Shown here: one piece after another, positions 28,279 through 36,135 of the stretch
Layout of the letters: the number at the start of each line of letters is the position of its first letter
How positions within the stretch are numbered: the stretch's first letter is position 1
Assembly: GCF_015477355.1 (NCBI RefSeq)
Contig: NZ_JADLRJ010000002.1
Coordinates: 496,001-560,000 of the forward strand
Direction of reading: 5' to 3'
DNA: 64,000 bases
Source of the DNA: Nocardia blacklockiae
Lineage (GTDB): Bacteria > Actinomycetota > Actinomycetes > Mycobacteriales > Mycobacteriaceae
Position numbers and translations under genes: made by a program
The notes under the pieces: generated by a model
What the model saw: only the letters and a program-made list of their open reading frames with translations
What the model was told of the DNA's origin: nothing
The model's database searches: none

Positions 28279-31200
28279 TCAGTTCGCGGTGGCGGGTTCC
28301 GGCACGCTCACCTCGGCGAGTTCGAGCAGGATCCGCGACACCCGCGCCAGCCGGCCGGGCGTGCTCTCCGCCGCGACCAGGGCGGCCGCGATCCGGCGCA
28401 CCGTGCGTCCCTCGAAAACCTCGGTGACGCCGAACTTCTCGACCGCGAGCAGGCCGCGCACCTGCGCGGTGAGGGTGGTGGCCAGGATGGAGTTGCCGCC
28501 GATCTCGAAGAAGTCGGTCTCGACGCCCACCCGGTCGACGCCGAGGAGCTGCGCCGCGATGTAGGCGAGGGCCGCCTCCACCTCGTCGGCGGGGGCGACG
28601 TAGGCCTCGCGGGCGCCGAGTCCTTCGGCGTCGATGCGCCTGCGGACGGCGGCGCGATCCAGCTTGCCGTTGGCGGTCAACGGGATCGCGTCGAGTACCT
28701 CGACGGCTTCGGGAATCATGTGCGCGGGCAAGGCGTCTCGCAGCGCGGCGGCGAAATCTCCGGGGGCGTCCGCGGTCACGGCCGCCACCAGCCGACCGGC
28801 GTCGGTCACCAGCGCCACGGCCTCGCGCACCTGCGGGAGCGCGGTCAGCGCCGACTCCACCTCGCCGAGTTCCACGCGGTAGCCGCGGATCTTCACCTGG
28901 TGGTCGGCGCGGCCCAGGAAGTCGACGGTGCCGTCCGGCAGGTACCGGGCCAGGTCGCCGGTGCGGTACCAGCGGACGCCGTCGAGTTCGACGAAGCGCT
29001 GGGCGGTGCGTTCCGGGTCGCCGCGGTAGCCGTCGGCGACACTCGTTCCGCCGATCCACAATTCGCCGACGACCCAGTCGGGGCAGTCCTCGCCGCGCTC
29101 GTTGACCACCCGCAGCCGCACGTTGGCCAGGGGCGTGCCGTAGGGCACCGCGGTCCACTCGGCCGGGAAGTCGTCGGTCACCTCGCACACCGTGGAGTGG
29201 ATGGCGGTCTCGGTGGTGCCGCCCAGGCCCGCGAAGCGCAGCCCGGGCACCGCGGCCCGGAAACGCTGTCCCAGTTCGGTGTTCACGCGATCGCCGCCGG
29301 TGATCACCACGCGCATCGAGCGCAGTTGTTCGGGGGTCGCGGTGTCGAGCAGCATGCCGATCAGGCCCGGCGCGCAATTGAGCACGCTGACACCGGTTTC
29401 GGCGATCAGTCCGGCCCACGCCGCGGCGTCGCGCTCGGTGTCGGCGTCCACGCAGACCAGGGTGCCGCCCAGCGACAGCGCGCCGAAGATGTCGAACACC
29501 GACAGGTCGAATTCCAGCGAGGACAGGCCGATCAGCCGGTCGTCGCGGCCGAGGCCGAAGTGCGCGATCAGGGCGTCGATCGTATTGGCGGCGGCTCGGT
29601 GGCTCACCGCCACGCCCTTGGGCTCACCGGTGGAACCCGAGGTGAACAGCACGTACGCCTGGGCCTCGGGCGCGCAGCCGTGGGCTCGCTCGAGGCGCGG
29701 GCCGGTGACGGCGTCGTCCAGCCGGATCGCCGTGACGCCGGCGGGCAGCTCCGTGCCGTCCTCGACGAGTGCCACCCGCGCGCCGGCTCGTTCGAGGATG
29801 CGGTCCCGGCGCGCCGGGGGCTGGCCCGTGCCGATCGGCACATACGTCGCGCCCGTGGCGAGCACGCCGAGCACGGCGGGAATCTGCCGGTGGCCCTTGG
29901 CGACAATCACCGCGACGGTGTCGCCGGGCGTCACTCCGGCGTCGGCGAGGGCGCGGCCGACCGCCAGCGCTCGGTCGGCCAGTTCGCCGTAACTGCTCGC
30001 CCCGCCGTCGCGCCAGCGCAGCGCCGTGTGCTCGGGATGCTCTGCGGCGTGGGCGAAGAAGGCGTCGTGCAGGTTGCGGTCGCCGAGGTCGCGACGGGTG
30101 TCGTTCACCGCGTCGCGCACCGCCCGCTGCGCCTGCGGCAGCGGGATCGACAGCGGCGCATGCCAGTCGGCGCCCGGCTCCACCAGCGCCAGCAGCAGCC
30201 GGCGGAACTCGGCGAACATCGCCTCGACCACGCCGGACGGCATGGCGTCGCGGCGCACGTCCCAGTTCACCAGCAGTCCGCCGGCCAGTTCGACCACCTG
30301 CGCGTCCAGGTCCACCTGCGGGCCCTGCGACAGGATCCAGACCGGCTCGCCGAACAGGCGGGTGACCCGATCGGAGAACAGCTCGCCCAGGTCGAGGCCG
30401 GAGGTGAACACGACCGACGGGGTCACCGGCGCGCCGCGCAACCGGCCCAGGTCGCGCAGCACGTCCAGGCCCTCGTAGGTGGAATGCGCCGCGCAGGTGT
30501 GCAATTCACGCTGGAGGCGCTTGGCGCGGGCCACCATCGATTCCGGCTCGCGGGCGTCGACGTCGACGAGCACCGAGTTGGTGAAGTCGCCCACCACGCG
30601 GTCGATGTCGTCGTGCAGCGGCTCGCGGTCGAACAGCGGCACGTTCAGCAGGAACCGCTGCTGCGCCGACCAGCGCGCGACGGCCTCGGAGAAGACGGTG
30701 GCCAGCGCGACCGCCGGGGTGACGCCGTGCCCGTGCGCGACCTTGTCGAGCTGGGCCTTCGCCTCGGGTGAGAACCAGTGGTGCAGGCGGATGCTGCGCG
30801 CCGGGTCGGCGCGCTCGCTCTCGGGCAGCACCGGCAGCGACGGGATGTCGGGGAGTTCGGCGACCCGGTTCTCCCACCACGCCCGCGCGGCCGAGTTGTC
30901 GGCGGCGGTGCGCTGCTTGTCGGCCAGGTATTCGCGGAAGGTGTAGCCGATGGAATCGGTTGCCTCCGCGTCGGTTTCGTAGAGGTTCGCGAGGTCGTCG
31001 AGGATCCTGCGGTAGCTCAGGGCATCTCCGGCGAGCATGTCGACGTCGACGTGCAGGCGGTGGCGGCCCTCGGGCAGCAGCGTCAGCGTGATGTCGATAA
31101 CCTGCGCGGCCTCGACGTCCATCCGCTGATGGCTCTTCTCCTGCCGGATGCGTTCGAGTTCCGTTCGGCCGCCGTCGGATTCGGCGGACAGGTCGACGAG

Positions 31201-31716
31201 ATGGAAGGTGGGGCGCAGCGGTTCGGGCAGCACGCGCTGGGTGCCGCCGTCGGTGAACCGCACGCGCAGCTGCGGGTGCCGGTGCACGAGCCGCCGCACG
31301 GCGCGGCGCATCCGGTCGCCCTGCACGCCGTGGCCGTCGAACTCGACGTACAGATGCGCCGCGACGCCGCCCAGTCGCTGGTCCTGACGCCGGCCGACCC
31401 AGTACGCGTGCTGCATCGTGGCGAGCGGGAATTCGTCGGTCTCGGCGGACGCGGTCGGAGCGGGTGCTGGTGTGGGTGTGGGTGTGGGTGGTTCCGCCCG
31501 GGCGGCCAGCAGTTCGGCCCACGCGGTGATCGTCGGTTGCAACGCCAGCTCGGAGCTGCGCACCTCGTGTCCCTGCTTGCGCCAGCGGGCGGCCAGCTGC
31601 ATCAACATCATCGAGTGCATGCCCAGGCTCACCAGATCGTCCTCGTAGCCGATCGATTCGGGGTGCACTCCCAGCGCCGCTGCCACCATCTCTCGCACGT
31701 CGGCCTTGCCGAGCAT
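28279..31716 (-). CDS. NRPS, ArCP-Cy-A-PCP aryl-azoline synthetase (MbtB/NbtE-like)
   Basis: A 1145-aa synthetase. The aryl carrier protein (residues 1-75) has SLGMHSMM with the phosphopantetheine Ser. The heterocyclisation domain (about 90-510) starts with FPLATMQHAYWVGR and has DMLAGDALS in place of HHxxxDG. Adenylation (about 530-1010) has VLFTSGSTGEPKG, GLGGTTETAIHS, YRTGDLARYL and TANGKLDRAAV. The carrier protein has FFEIGGNSI at about 1077. It condenses and cyclises an aryl-loaded carrier with Ser, Thr or Cys to an aryl-oxazoline or -thiazoline, the iron-binding cap. ATG 31716 is chosen: GGTGAGGAG stands just before it, whereas starts at 31749/31752 lack a site and fall next to the iron box. 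The aryl-AMP ligase needed to load the ArCP is not in the window. Confidence 0.95.
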   Translation of the reverse strand: MLGKADVREMVAAALGVHPESIGYEDDLVSLGMHSMMLMQLAARWRKQGHEVRSSELALQPTITAWAELLAARAEPPTPTPTPAPAPTASAETDEFPLATMQHAYWVGRRQDQRLGGVAAHLYVEFDGHGVQGDRMRRAVRRLVHRHPQLRVRFTDGGTQRVLPEPLRPTFHLVDLSAESDGGRTELERIRQEKSHQRMDVEAAQVIDITLTLLPEGRHRLHVDVDMLAGDALSYRRILDDLANLYETDAEATDSIGYTFREYLADKQRTAADNSAARAWWENRVAELPDIPSLPVLPESERADPARSIRLHHWFSPEAKAQLDKVAHGHGVTPAVALATVFSEAVARWSAQQRFLLNVPLFDREPLHDDIDRVVGDFTNSVLVDVDAREPESMVARAKRLQRELHTCAAHSTYEGLDVLRDLGRLRGAPVTPSVVFTSGLDLGELFSDRVTRLFGEPVWILSQGPQVDLDAQVVELAGGLLVNWDVRRDAMPSGVVEAMFAEFRRLLLALVEPGADWHAPLSIPLPQAQRAVRDAVNDTRRDLGDRNLHDAFFAHAAEHPEHTALRWRDGGASSYGELADRALAVGRALADAGVTPGDTVAVIVAKGHRQIPAVLGVLATGATYVPIGTGQPPARRDRILERAGARVALVEDGTELPAGVTAIRLDDAVTGPRLERAHGCAPEAQAYVLFTSGSTGEPKGVAVSHRAAANTIDALIAHFGLGRDDRLIGLSSLEFDLSVFDIFGALSLGGTLVCVDADTERDAAAWAGLIAETGVSVLNCAPGLIGMLLDTATPEQLRSMRVVITGGDRVNTELGQRFRAAVPGLRFAGLGGTTETAIHSTVCEVTDDFPAEWTAVPYGTPLANVRLRVVNERGEDCPDWVVGELWIGGTSVADGYRGDPERTAQRFVELDGVRWYRTGDLARYLPDGTVDFLGRADHQVKIRGYRVELGEVESALTALPQVREAVALVTDAGRLVAAVTADAPGDFAAALRDALPAHMIPEAVEVLDAIPLTANGKLDRAAVRRRIDAEGLGAREAYVAPADEVEAALAYIAAQLLGVDRVGVETDFFEIGGNSILATTLTAQVRGLLAVEKFGVTEVFEGRTVRRIAAALVAAESTPGRLARVSRILLELAEVSVPEPATAN

Positions 31717-31758
31717 CGGACTCCTCACCGGCCGAGAATCAGCCTTCATCACACACGC

Positions 31759-31777
31759 AAAGGCTAGGCTTGCCTAA
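31759..31777 (-). promoter_or_regulatory. Candidate IdeR iron box before the MbtB-like gene
   Basis: On the minus strand TTAGGCAAGCCTAGCCTTT matches the IdeR consensus at 14 of 19 positions and lies 43 bp upstream of ATG 31716. It should give iron repression of the two left-hand NRPS genes. Confidence 0.65.
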
Positions 31778-31820
31778 CCTCTTGGCATAGTAACGTACGA
31801 CGCTCGGCGAGACGCGAGTA

Positions 31821-31839
31821 TGTGGTTTGGCTAACCTAA
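31821..31839 (+). promoter_or_regulatory. Candidate IdeR iron box before the siderophore-interacting protein gene
   Basis: TGTGGTTTGGCTAACCTAA matches the IdeR consensus at 16 of 19 positions and ends 4 bp before the ATG of the divergent reductase gene. Together with the box at 31759 it makes a two-operator divergent iron-controlled region. Confidence 0.75.
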
Positions 31840-31843
31840 CCAT

Positions 31844-32542
31844 ATGGGAAAAGGTTTCAACGGGCTCGTTCTGAAGGCATTGCGTGCCGACGACTACCGG
31901 CTCACGGTCACGTCCGTGGACCGGATCAGTGACAACTACCTGCGCCTGGGTTTCACCGGCGGCGGCCTGCTGGCCGACCATCCGGTGCATCCCACCCAAT
32001 GGATCCGCATCTGGTTCCCCGACGAGAAGGGCAACCTGCTGCAGCGCGGCTACACCCTGGTCGACCCCGATCCGGAGCGCGACGCGTTCGACATCGAGTT
32101 CGCGCTGCACGGCGGCCCCGCCTCGCGGTGGGCCGAGCGGGCCGCGGTCGGCGACGTCGTCGACGCGACGGTGATGGGCTCGAAATTCGCCGTCCCCGAA
32201 CCGGTTCCCGCCGAATTCGTCGTCTTCGGCGACACCGCCTCCCTGCCCGCCATCAACTCCCTGCTCGACGCCATCGGCGACACCCCCGCCCGCGTCTGGC
32301 TGGAATGGCAATACGAATCCGACCGCACCCTGCCCGTCCGCTCCGGCCCGAAAACCGACATCACCTGGGTGGAACGAGTCAACTACGGCCAACTCCTCCG
32401 CCAGGCCGCCGAATCCCTCACCTGCACCCCCACCGCCTTCGGCTGGGCGGCCTGCGACGCGGCCACCACCCGCTCGATAGTCAAGTCCCTCAGAACCAAA
32501 CTCCCGAAGGAGAACATCGCCGCCCGCGCCTACTGGAAGTAG
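31844..32542 (+). CDS. Siderophore-interacting protein (FAD-dependent ferric-siderophore reductase)
   Basis: A 232-aa flavoprotein of the ViuB/SIP family. The FAD-binding RGYTLVDPDPERDAFDIEFALHG block carries the R-x-Y-T motif. GPASRWAERAAVGD and an EFVVFGDTASLPAINSLL NAD(P)H-side segment follow, then the family end GWAACDAATTRSIVKSLR...AYWK. It should release iron by reducing ferric siderophore in the cytosol. In mycobacterial IrtA this domain is fused to the importer; here it is a separate gene facing the IrtAB-like genes. ATG 31844 directly follows the iron box and has no Shine-Dalgarno, so a leaderless or very short-leader message is likely. Confidence 0.94.
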   Translation: MGKGFNGLVLKALRADDYRLTVTSVDRISDNYLRLGFTGGGLLADHPVHPTQWIRIWFPDEKGNLLQRGYTLVDPDPERDAFDIEFALHGGPASRWAERAAVGDVVDATVMGSKFAVPEPVPAEFVVFGDTASLPAINSLLDAIGDTPARVWLEWQYESDRTLPVRSGPKTDITWVERVNYGQLLRQAAESLTCTPTAFGWAACDAATTRSIVKSLRTKLPKENIAARAYWK

Positions 32543-32560
32543 CGCCGCCCGCTTGACGGG

Positions 32561-34291
32561 TCAGGCCGGGGCCAGGCGCCAGCCGGTGGCGCGGGAGCGC
32601 TCGGTCCAGAATTCGGCGTAGCGGCCGCCGCGGTCGAGAAGTTCGGTGTGGGTGCCCTTTTCGACGATGCGGCCGGATTCGACGAACAGGATCTGGTCGG
32701 CGTGCTGGATGGTGGACAGCCGGTGGGCCACCACGACAACGGTTTTGCCCTGGGTGAGTTCGTGGATGCCGCGGACCACCACGGCCTCGCTGTGCGGGTC
32801 CAGGGCGCTGGTGGCCTCGTCCAGCAGCACGATCGGGGCGTCCTTGAGCAGGGCACGGGCGATCGAAACACGTTGGCGCTCACCGCCGGACAGGGCAGCG
32901 CCGCCCTCGCCGACCGTGGCATTCCAGCCGTCGGGCAGGCGCTCCACGATCTCGTCCACGCGGGCCATCTCGGCGGCGCGGCGCACCTGCTCGGGTGTCG
33001 CGTCCGGCCGCCCGATGCGGATGTTCTCCTCGATCGTCCGGTTGAACAGGTACACGTCCTGGAAGACCAGCGAGAGCTGGCGCAGCAGCGTTTCCGAGGG
33101 CTGCTCGCGCACGTCGTGCCCGCCCACGGTGATCGCGCCGGAGTCCACGTCGTAGAAGCGCGACGCGAGCCGCAGCAGGGTCGTCTTGCCGCTGCCCGAC
33201 GGGCCCACGATCGCGGTCGTGGTGCCGCTCGGCACGATGAAAGACGCACCCTCGATGACCTTTTCGCCGTCGCGGTAGCCGAAGTCGACGTCGGTGAAGA
33301 CGATCTCCGGAGCCCCCGGCTCGACGGGATCGACCGCCTCCCCCAGGTCCCGCACGGCCAGGAATTCGGTGATTCGCCCGGCGGCGTCGGCCGCGCCGCG
33401 CAGCGCGTTGCTCAGCTGCGCGGCCCGGTTGATCGGCTCGATGAAGCGGGCGCTCACCGCGATCAACGCGATCGCGGCGGGCACGGCCAGCTCGCCGCCG
33501 GTGCCGCGCGCGACGATCACCGAGACCAGGATCAGGAAGACGATCTGCACGCACAGCGCGAAGACCATCAGCCCGGGCACGCTCGCGAAGAGCAGTCGCG
33601 TCGAGGCGCGCCGCTGTTCGCGCAGCGCCTCGGACAGCTTCCGGTTGCCGTCGCCGACCGCGCCGAAGGCCCGCAGCACCGGCTGCGCCTGCGCGAATTC
33701 GACCACCCGGGCGTTGGATTCGGCCGCCGCCTCGTGCATCCGCTCGTTGGAGCTCGAGAAGCTGTTGTTCGCCCAGCGGCTCACCACCAGCAGGATCGGC
33801 AGGCTGATCAGCATGGTCAGCGCGATGCGCCAGTCGATGAACGCGACGCCGATCGCCACGCCCACCGGCACGACCACGGCGGTCACCACCGGCGCCACCA
33901 GATACGAGACGACACTGAGGATTTCGCGCACGCCGCCCACGATGATCTTCGAGATCGAGCCGGCGTTGGCGGTGGCGAACCAGCCCAGCGGCAGACTGCT
34001 CAGGTGGTCGCCGAGCCGGGTCTGCACGCCGCGCAGCATGCCGACGCCGATGCGCAGCCCGGCCATCGACACCAGGTAGGAGAAGGTCGAGGCGGCGGCC
34101 ACGGCGACCGCCAGCCACGCCGCCCACCGCCACGCGCCGCCCAGGTCGCCGTCGAACAGCGCCTGCAGCAACGGAATCAGCAGCAGGTAGCCCGCGATCT
34201 GACCGAGCGACAGGCCGCCGATGAGGGCCAGGTACCGGGGAATGTGGCGGCGCAGCTCGGCCGGGACGAGCGCAAAGACCTTGGTGATCAT
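32561..34291 (-). CDS. irtB: ABC transporter, TMD-NBD half-transporter (IrtB-like)
   Basis: A 576-aa half-transporter with a six-helix membrane domain (about 1-310) and a nucleotide-binding domain: Walker A GPSGSGKTTL, Q-loop LVFQDVYLF, signature LSGGERQRVSIARALL, Walker B IVLLDEATSALD, H-loop VVVAHRLS. Its start overlaps the stop of the IrtA-like gene by 4 bp. In mycobacteria IrtA-IrtB heterodimers have an exporter fold but import ferric mycobactin or carboxymycobactin; the same role is inferred here from sequence class and location at the end of the biosynthetic operon. Confidence 0.9.
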   Translation of the reverse strand: MITKVFALVPAELRRHIPRYLALIGGLSLGQIAGYLLLIPLLQALFDGDLGGAWRWAAWLAVAVAAASTFSYLVSMAGLRIGVGMLRGVQTRLGDHLSSLPLGWFATANAGSISKIIVGGVREILSVVSYLVAPVVTAVVVPVGVAIGVAFIDWRIALTMLISLPILLVVSRWANNSFSSSNERMHEAAAESNARVVEFAQAQPVLRAFGAVGDGNRKLSEALREQRRASTRLLFASVPGLMVFALCVQIVFLILVSVIVARGTGGELAVPAAIALIAVSARFIEPINRAAQLSNALRGAADAAGRITEFLAVRDLGEAVDPVEPGAPEIVFTDVDFGYRDGEKVIEGASFIVPSGTTTAIVGPSGSGKTTLLRLASRFYDVDSGAITVGGHDVREQPSETLLRQLSLVFQDVYLFNRTIEENIRIGRPDATPEQVRRAAEMARVDEIVERLPDGWNATVGEGGAALSGGERQRVSIARALLKDAPIVLLDEATSALDPHSEAVVVRGIHELTQGKTVVVVAHRLSTIQHADQILFVESGRIVEKGTHTELLDRGGRYAEFWTERSRATGWRLAPA

Positions 34292-36135
34292 CGGGTCTCC
34301 CCTTCCACGAGCTGGATCTCGTTGATGGCGGCCTCGTTCGTCTCGAACAGCCGTTGATAGAGCCCGCCGGCTCGCACCAGCGTCGCGTGGTCGCCGTTCT
34401 CGACCACGACGCCGTTCTCCAGCACCAGGATTCGGTCCACGCCGGTGATCGTGTGCAGCCGGTGCGCGATCACCAGCACGGTCCGGTCGGCGACCAGCAC
34501 CGCGAGCGCGTCCTGCACCGCGGCCTCGGATTCGGGGTCGGCGAAGGCCGTGGCCTCGTCGAGCACCAGCACGGGGGTGTCGGCCAGCAGCGTGCGGGCG
34601 ATGGACAGCCGCTGCGCCTCGCCGCCGGAAAGGACAGCGTCGACCCCGATCTCGGAGTCGTACCCGCGCGGCAGCGCGAGGATGCGATCGTGGATCTGCG
34701 CGGCGCGAGCCGCCCGCTCGACGGTCGCGTCGTCGGCGTCCGGCCGGGCCAGCAGGATGTTCTCGCGAATCGTGCCGCGAATCATCCGCACGTCCTGGAG
34801 CACGAAACCGACTGTGCGATACAGCTCTTCGGTGGAGAACTCGCGTAGGTCCCGGCCGCCGACGGTGATCCGGCCGGCGGTCACGTCGTAGAAGCGCGGG
34901 AGCAGCCGGGCCAGCGTCGACTTGCCGGAGCCGCTGGGACCGACCAGCGCGGTGATGGTGCCCGGCGCCAGTTCGATGTCGATGTCGTGCAGCACCGTCC
35001 GGTCCTTGCGGTAGCCGAAGCTCACGTTCTCGAATCGCACGGGCAGCCCGGTCCTGCTCGCCACGCCCGCTCCGGAGCCGCCGGCGGGGGCGGCCAGTTC
35101 CGGTGTCTGCTGCAATTCGTGCAGCCGCAGTGCCGCCGCGGCCCCTTCGCGCAGTGCCTGGCCGCCGTAGCCGATGCCGAGCAGCGCGCTGCCCAACCCG
35201 ATGCCCAGCAACAGGAACGGCAGGATGTCGACCGGCTCGACCCAGTCCAGCTCGACGAATCCGAGCCCCGCCACGACGACGACCAGCATCATGAACAACG
35301 GCGTCAGCAGGATCTCCGCCGCCGACTGCAACCGGGTCATCGGGGTCTTCCAGGCCAGCAGGCCGGCAGCGGTCTCGTCGACCGCGTCCTGGAAGGCGTT
35401 GTGCGCCTTGCGGGCCTGGCCGAATGCGCGCACCACCTGGATGCCGTCGACGAACTCGATCGTCGACTCCTCGATCTTGCGTTCGGCGGCCACGAAGACA
35501 CCCAGGCGCTCGCGATGCCCGGGGCCCATCATGGCGGCCAGCGCCCGGGTGTAGAGGAACAGCGGGATCAGCAGGATCAGGGTGAGCCGCCAGTCGACGG
35601 TGAAAAGGTAGATCAGCGCGACCAATTGGACGGTCACCGCGCCGACGAAGTCGAGCCGGGCGTGCGCGATCAGATAGTGCAGCGCCTCCACATCGTCCTG
35701 GAGGAACTTCTTCACCTCGCCCGAGCTGCGGTCGGTGAACCAGCCCAGCGGCACCCGGGTCAGCTTGGCGGCCAGCAGCTGGCGCAGGGTCAACTGGAAC
35801 TTCGCGTCCAGCAGATGGGTCCCGACCAGCGCCCCCGCCTCGAGCAACCCGCGCACGATCAGCACGACGACCGCGCTGCTGACCAGCAACCACACGCGGC
35901 CCGAATCGGCCGGGGCGGACAGCAATTCGCGGCAGGCCTCGACGATCAGGATGAACGGGACGACGGAGCAGATCGACGCGACCACGATCACCAGGCTCGC
36001 CAGCGTGAGCGCGCCGCTCACCGGGGCCAGCATCCGCTTGCGGGCGGCGGCGTCGGCCTTCTTCTGCTGCTTCAGCGCCACTCGATCCGGTTCCAGCGCC
36101 TCCGGCGCGGCCTGCTCGACGGTCTCAGCCGTCAT
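34288..36135 (-). CDS. irtA: ABC transporter, TMD-NBD half-transporter (IrtA-like, without reductase domain)
   Basis: A 615-aa half-transporter. After a charged N-terminus come six membrane helices, a VPLGWFTDRSSGEVKKFLQDDVE segment and an NBD with Walker A GPSGSGKSTL, signature LSGGEAQRLSIARTLL and Walker B VLVLDEATAFAD. Mycobacterial IrtA carries an N-terminal siderophore-interacting domain that is absent here and supplied by the separate gene at 31844. ATG 36135 is preceded by GGAGGG and overlaps the NRPS gene by 11 bp. It pairs with the following IrtB-like subunit to import the ferric siderophore. Confidence 0.9.
   Translation of the reverse strand: MTAETVEQAAPEALEPDRVALKQQKKADAAARKRMLAPVSGALTLASLVIVVASICSVVPFILIVEACRELLSAPADSGRVWLLVSSAVVVLIVRGLLEAGALVGTHLLDAKFQLTLRQLLAAKLTRVPLGWFTDRSSGEVKKFLQDDVEALHYLIAHARLDFVGAVTVQLVALIYLFTVDWRLTLILLIPLFLYTRALAAMMGPGHRERLGVFVAAERKIEESTIEFVDGIQVVRAFGQARKAHNAFQDAVDETAAGLLAWKTPMTRLQSAAEILLTPLFMMLVVVVAGLGFVELDWVEPVDILPFLLLGIGLGSALLGIGYGGQALREGAAAALRLHELQQTPELAAPAGGSGAGVASRTGLPVRFENVSFGYRKDRTVLHDIDIELAPGTITALVGPSGSGKSTLARLLPRFYDVTAGRITVGGRDLREFSTEELYRTVGFVLQDVRMIRGTIRENILLARPDADDATVERAARAAQIHDRILALPRGYDSEIGVDAVLSGGEAQRLSIARTLLADTPVLVLDEATAFADPESEAAVQDALAVLVADRTVLVIAHRLHTITGVDRILVLENGVVVENGDHATLVRAGGLYQRLFETNEAAINEIQLVEGETR

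Noticed and set aside
21370-30771. A 3133-codon open frame on the plus strand
   Set aside because: It lies antisense to the thioesterase and two NRPS genes, is rich in His/Arg/Gln/Gly, shows no domain, and spans three real gene boundaries. It is the usual antisense shadow of GC-biased third codon positions.
31717-31752. GTG/ATG 31749-31752 as the start of the MbtB-like gene
   Set aside because: No ribosome-binding site, and the codons sit within 10 bp of the iron box; ATG 31716 has GGTGAGGAG directly upstream.
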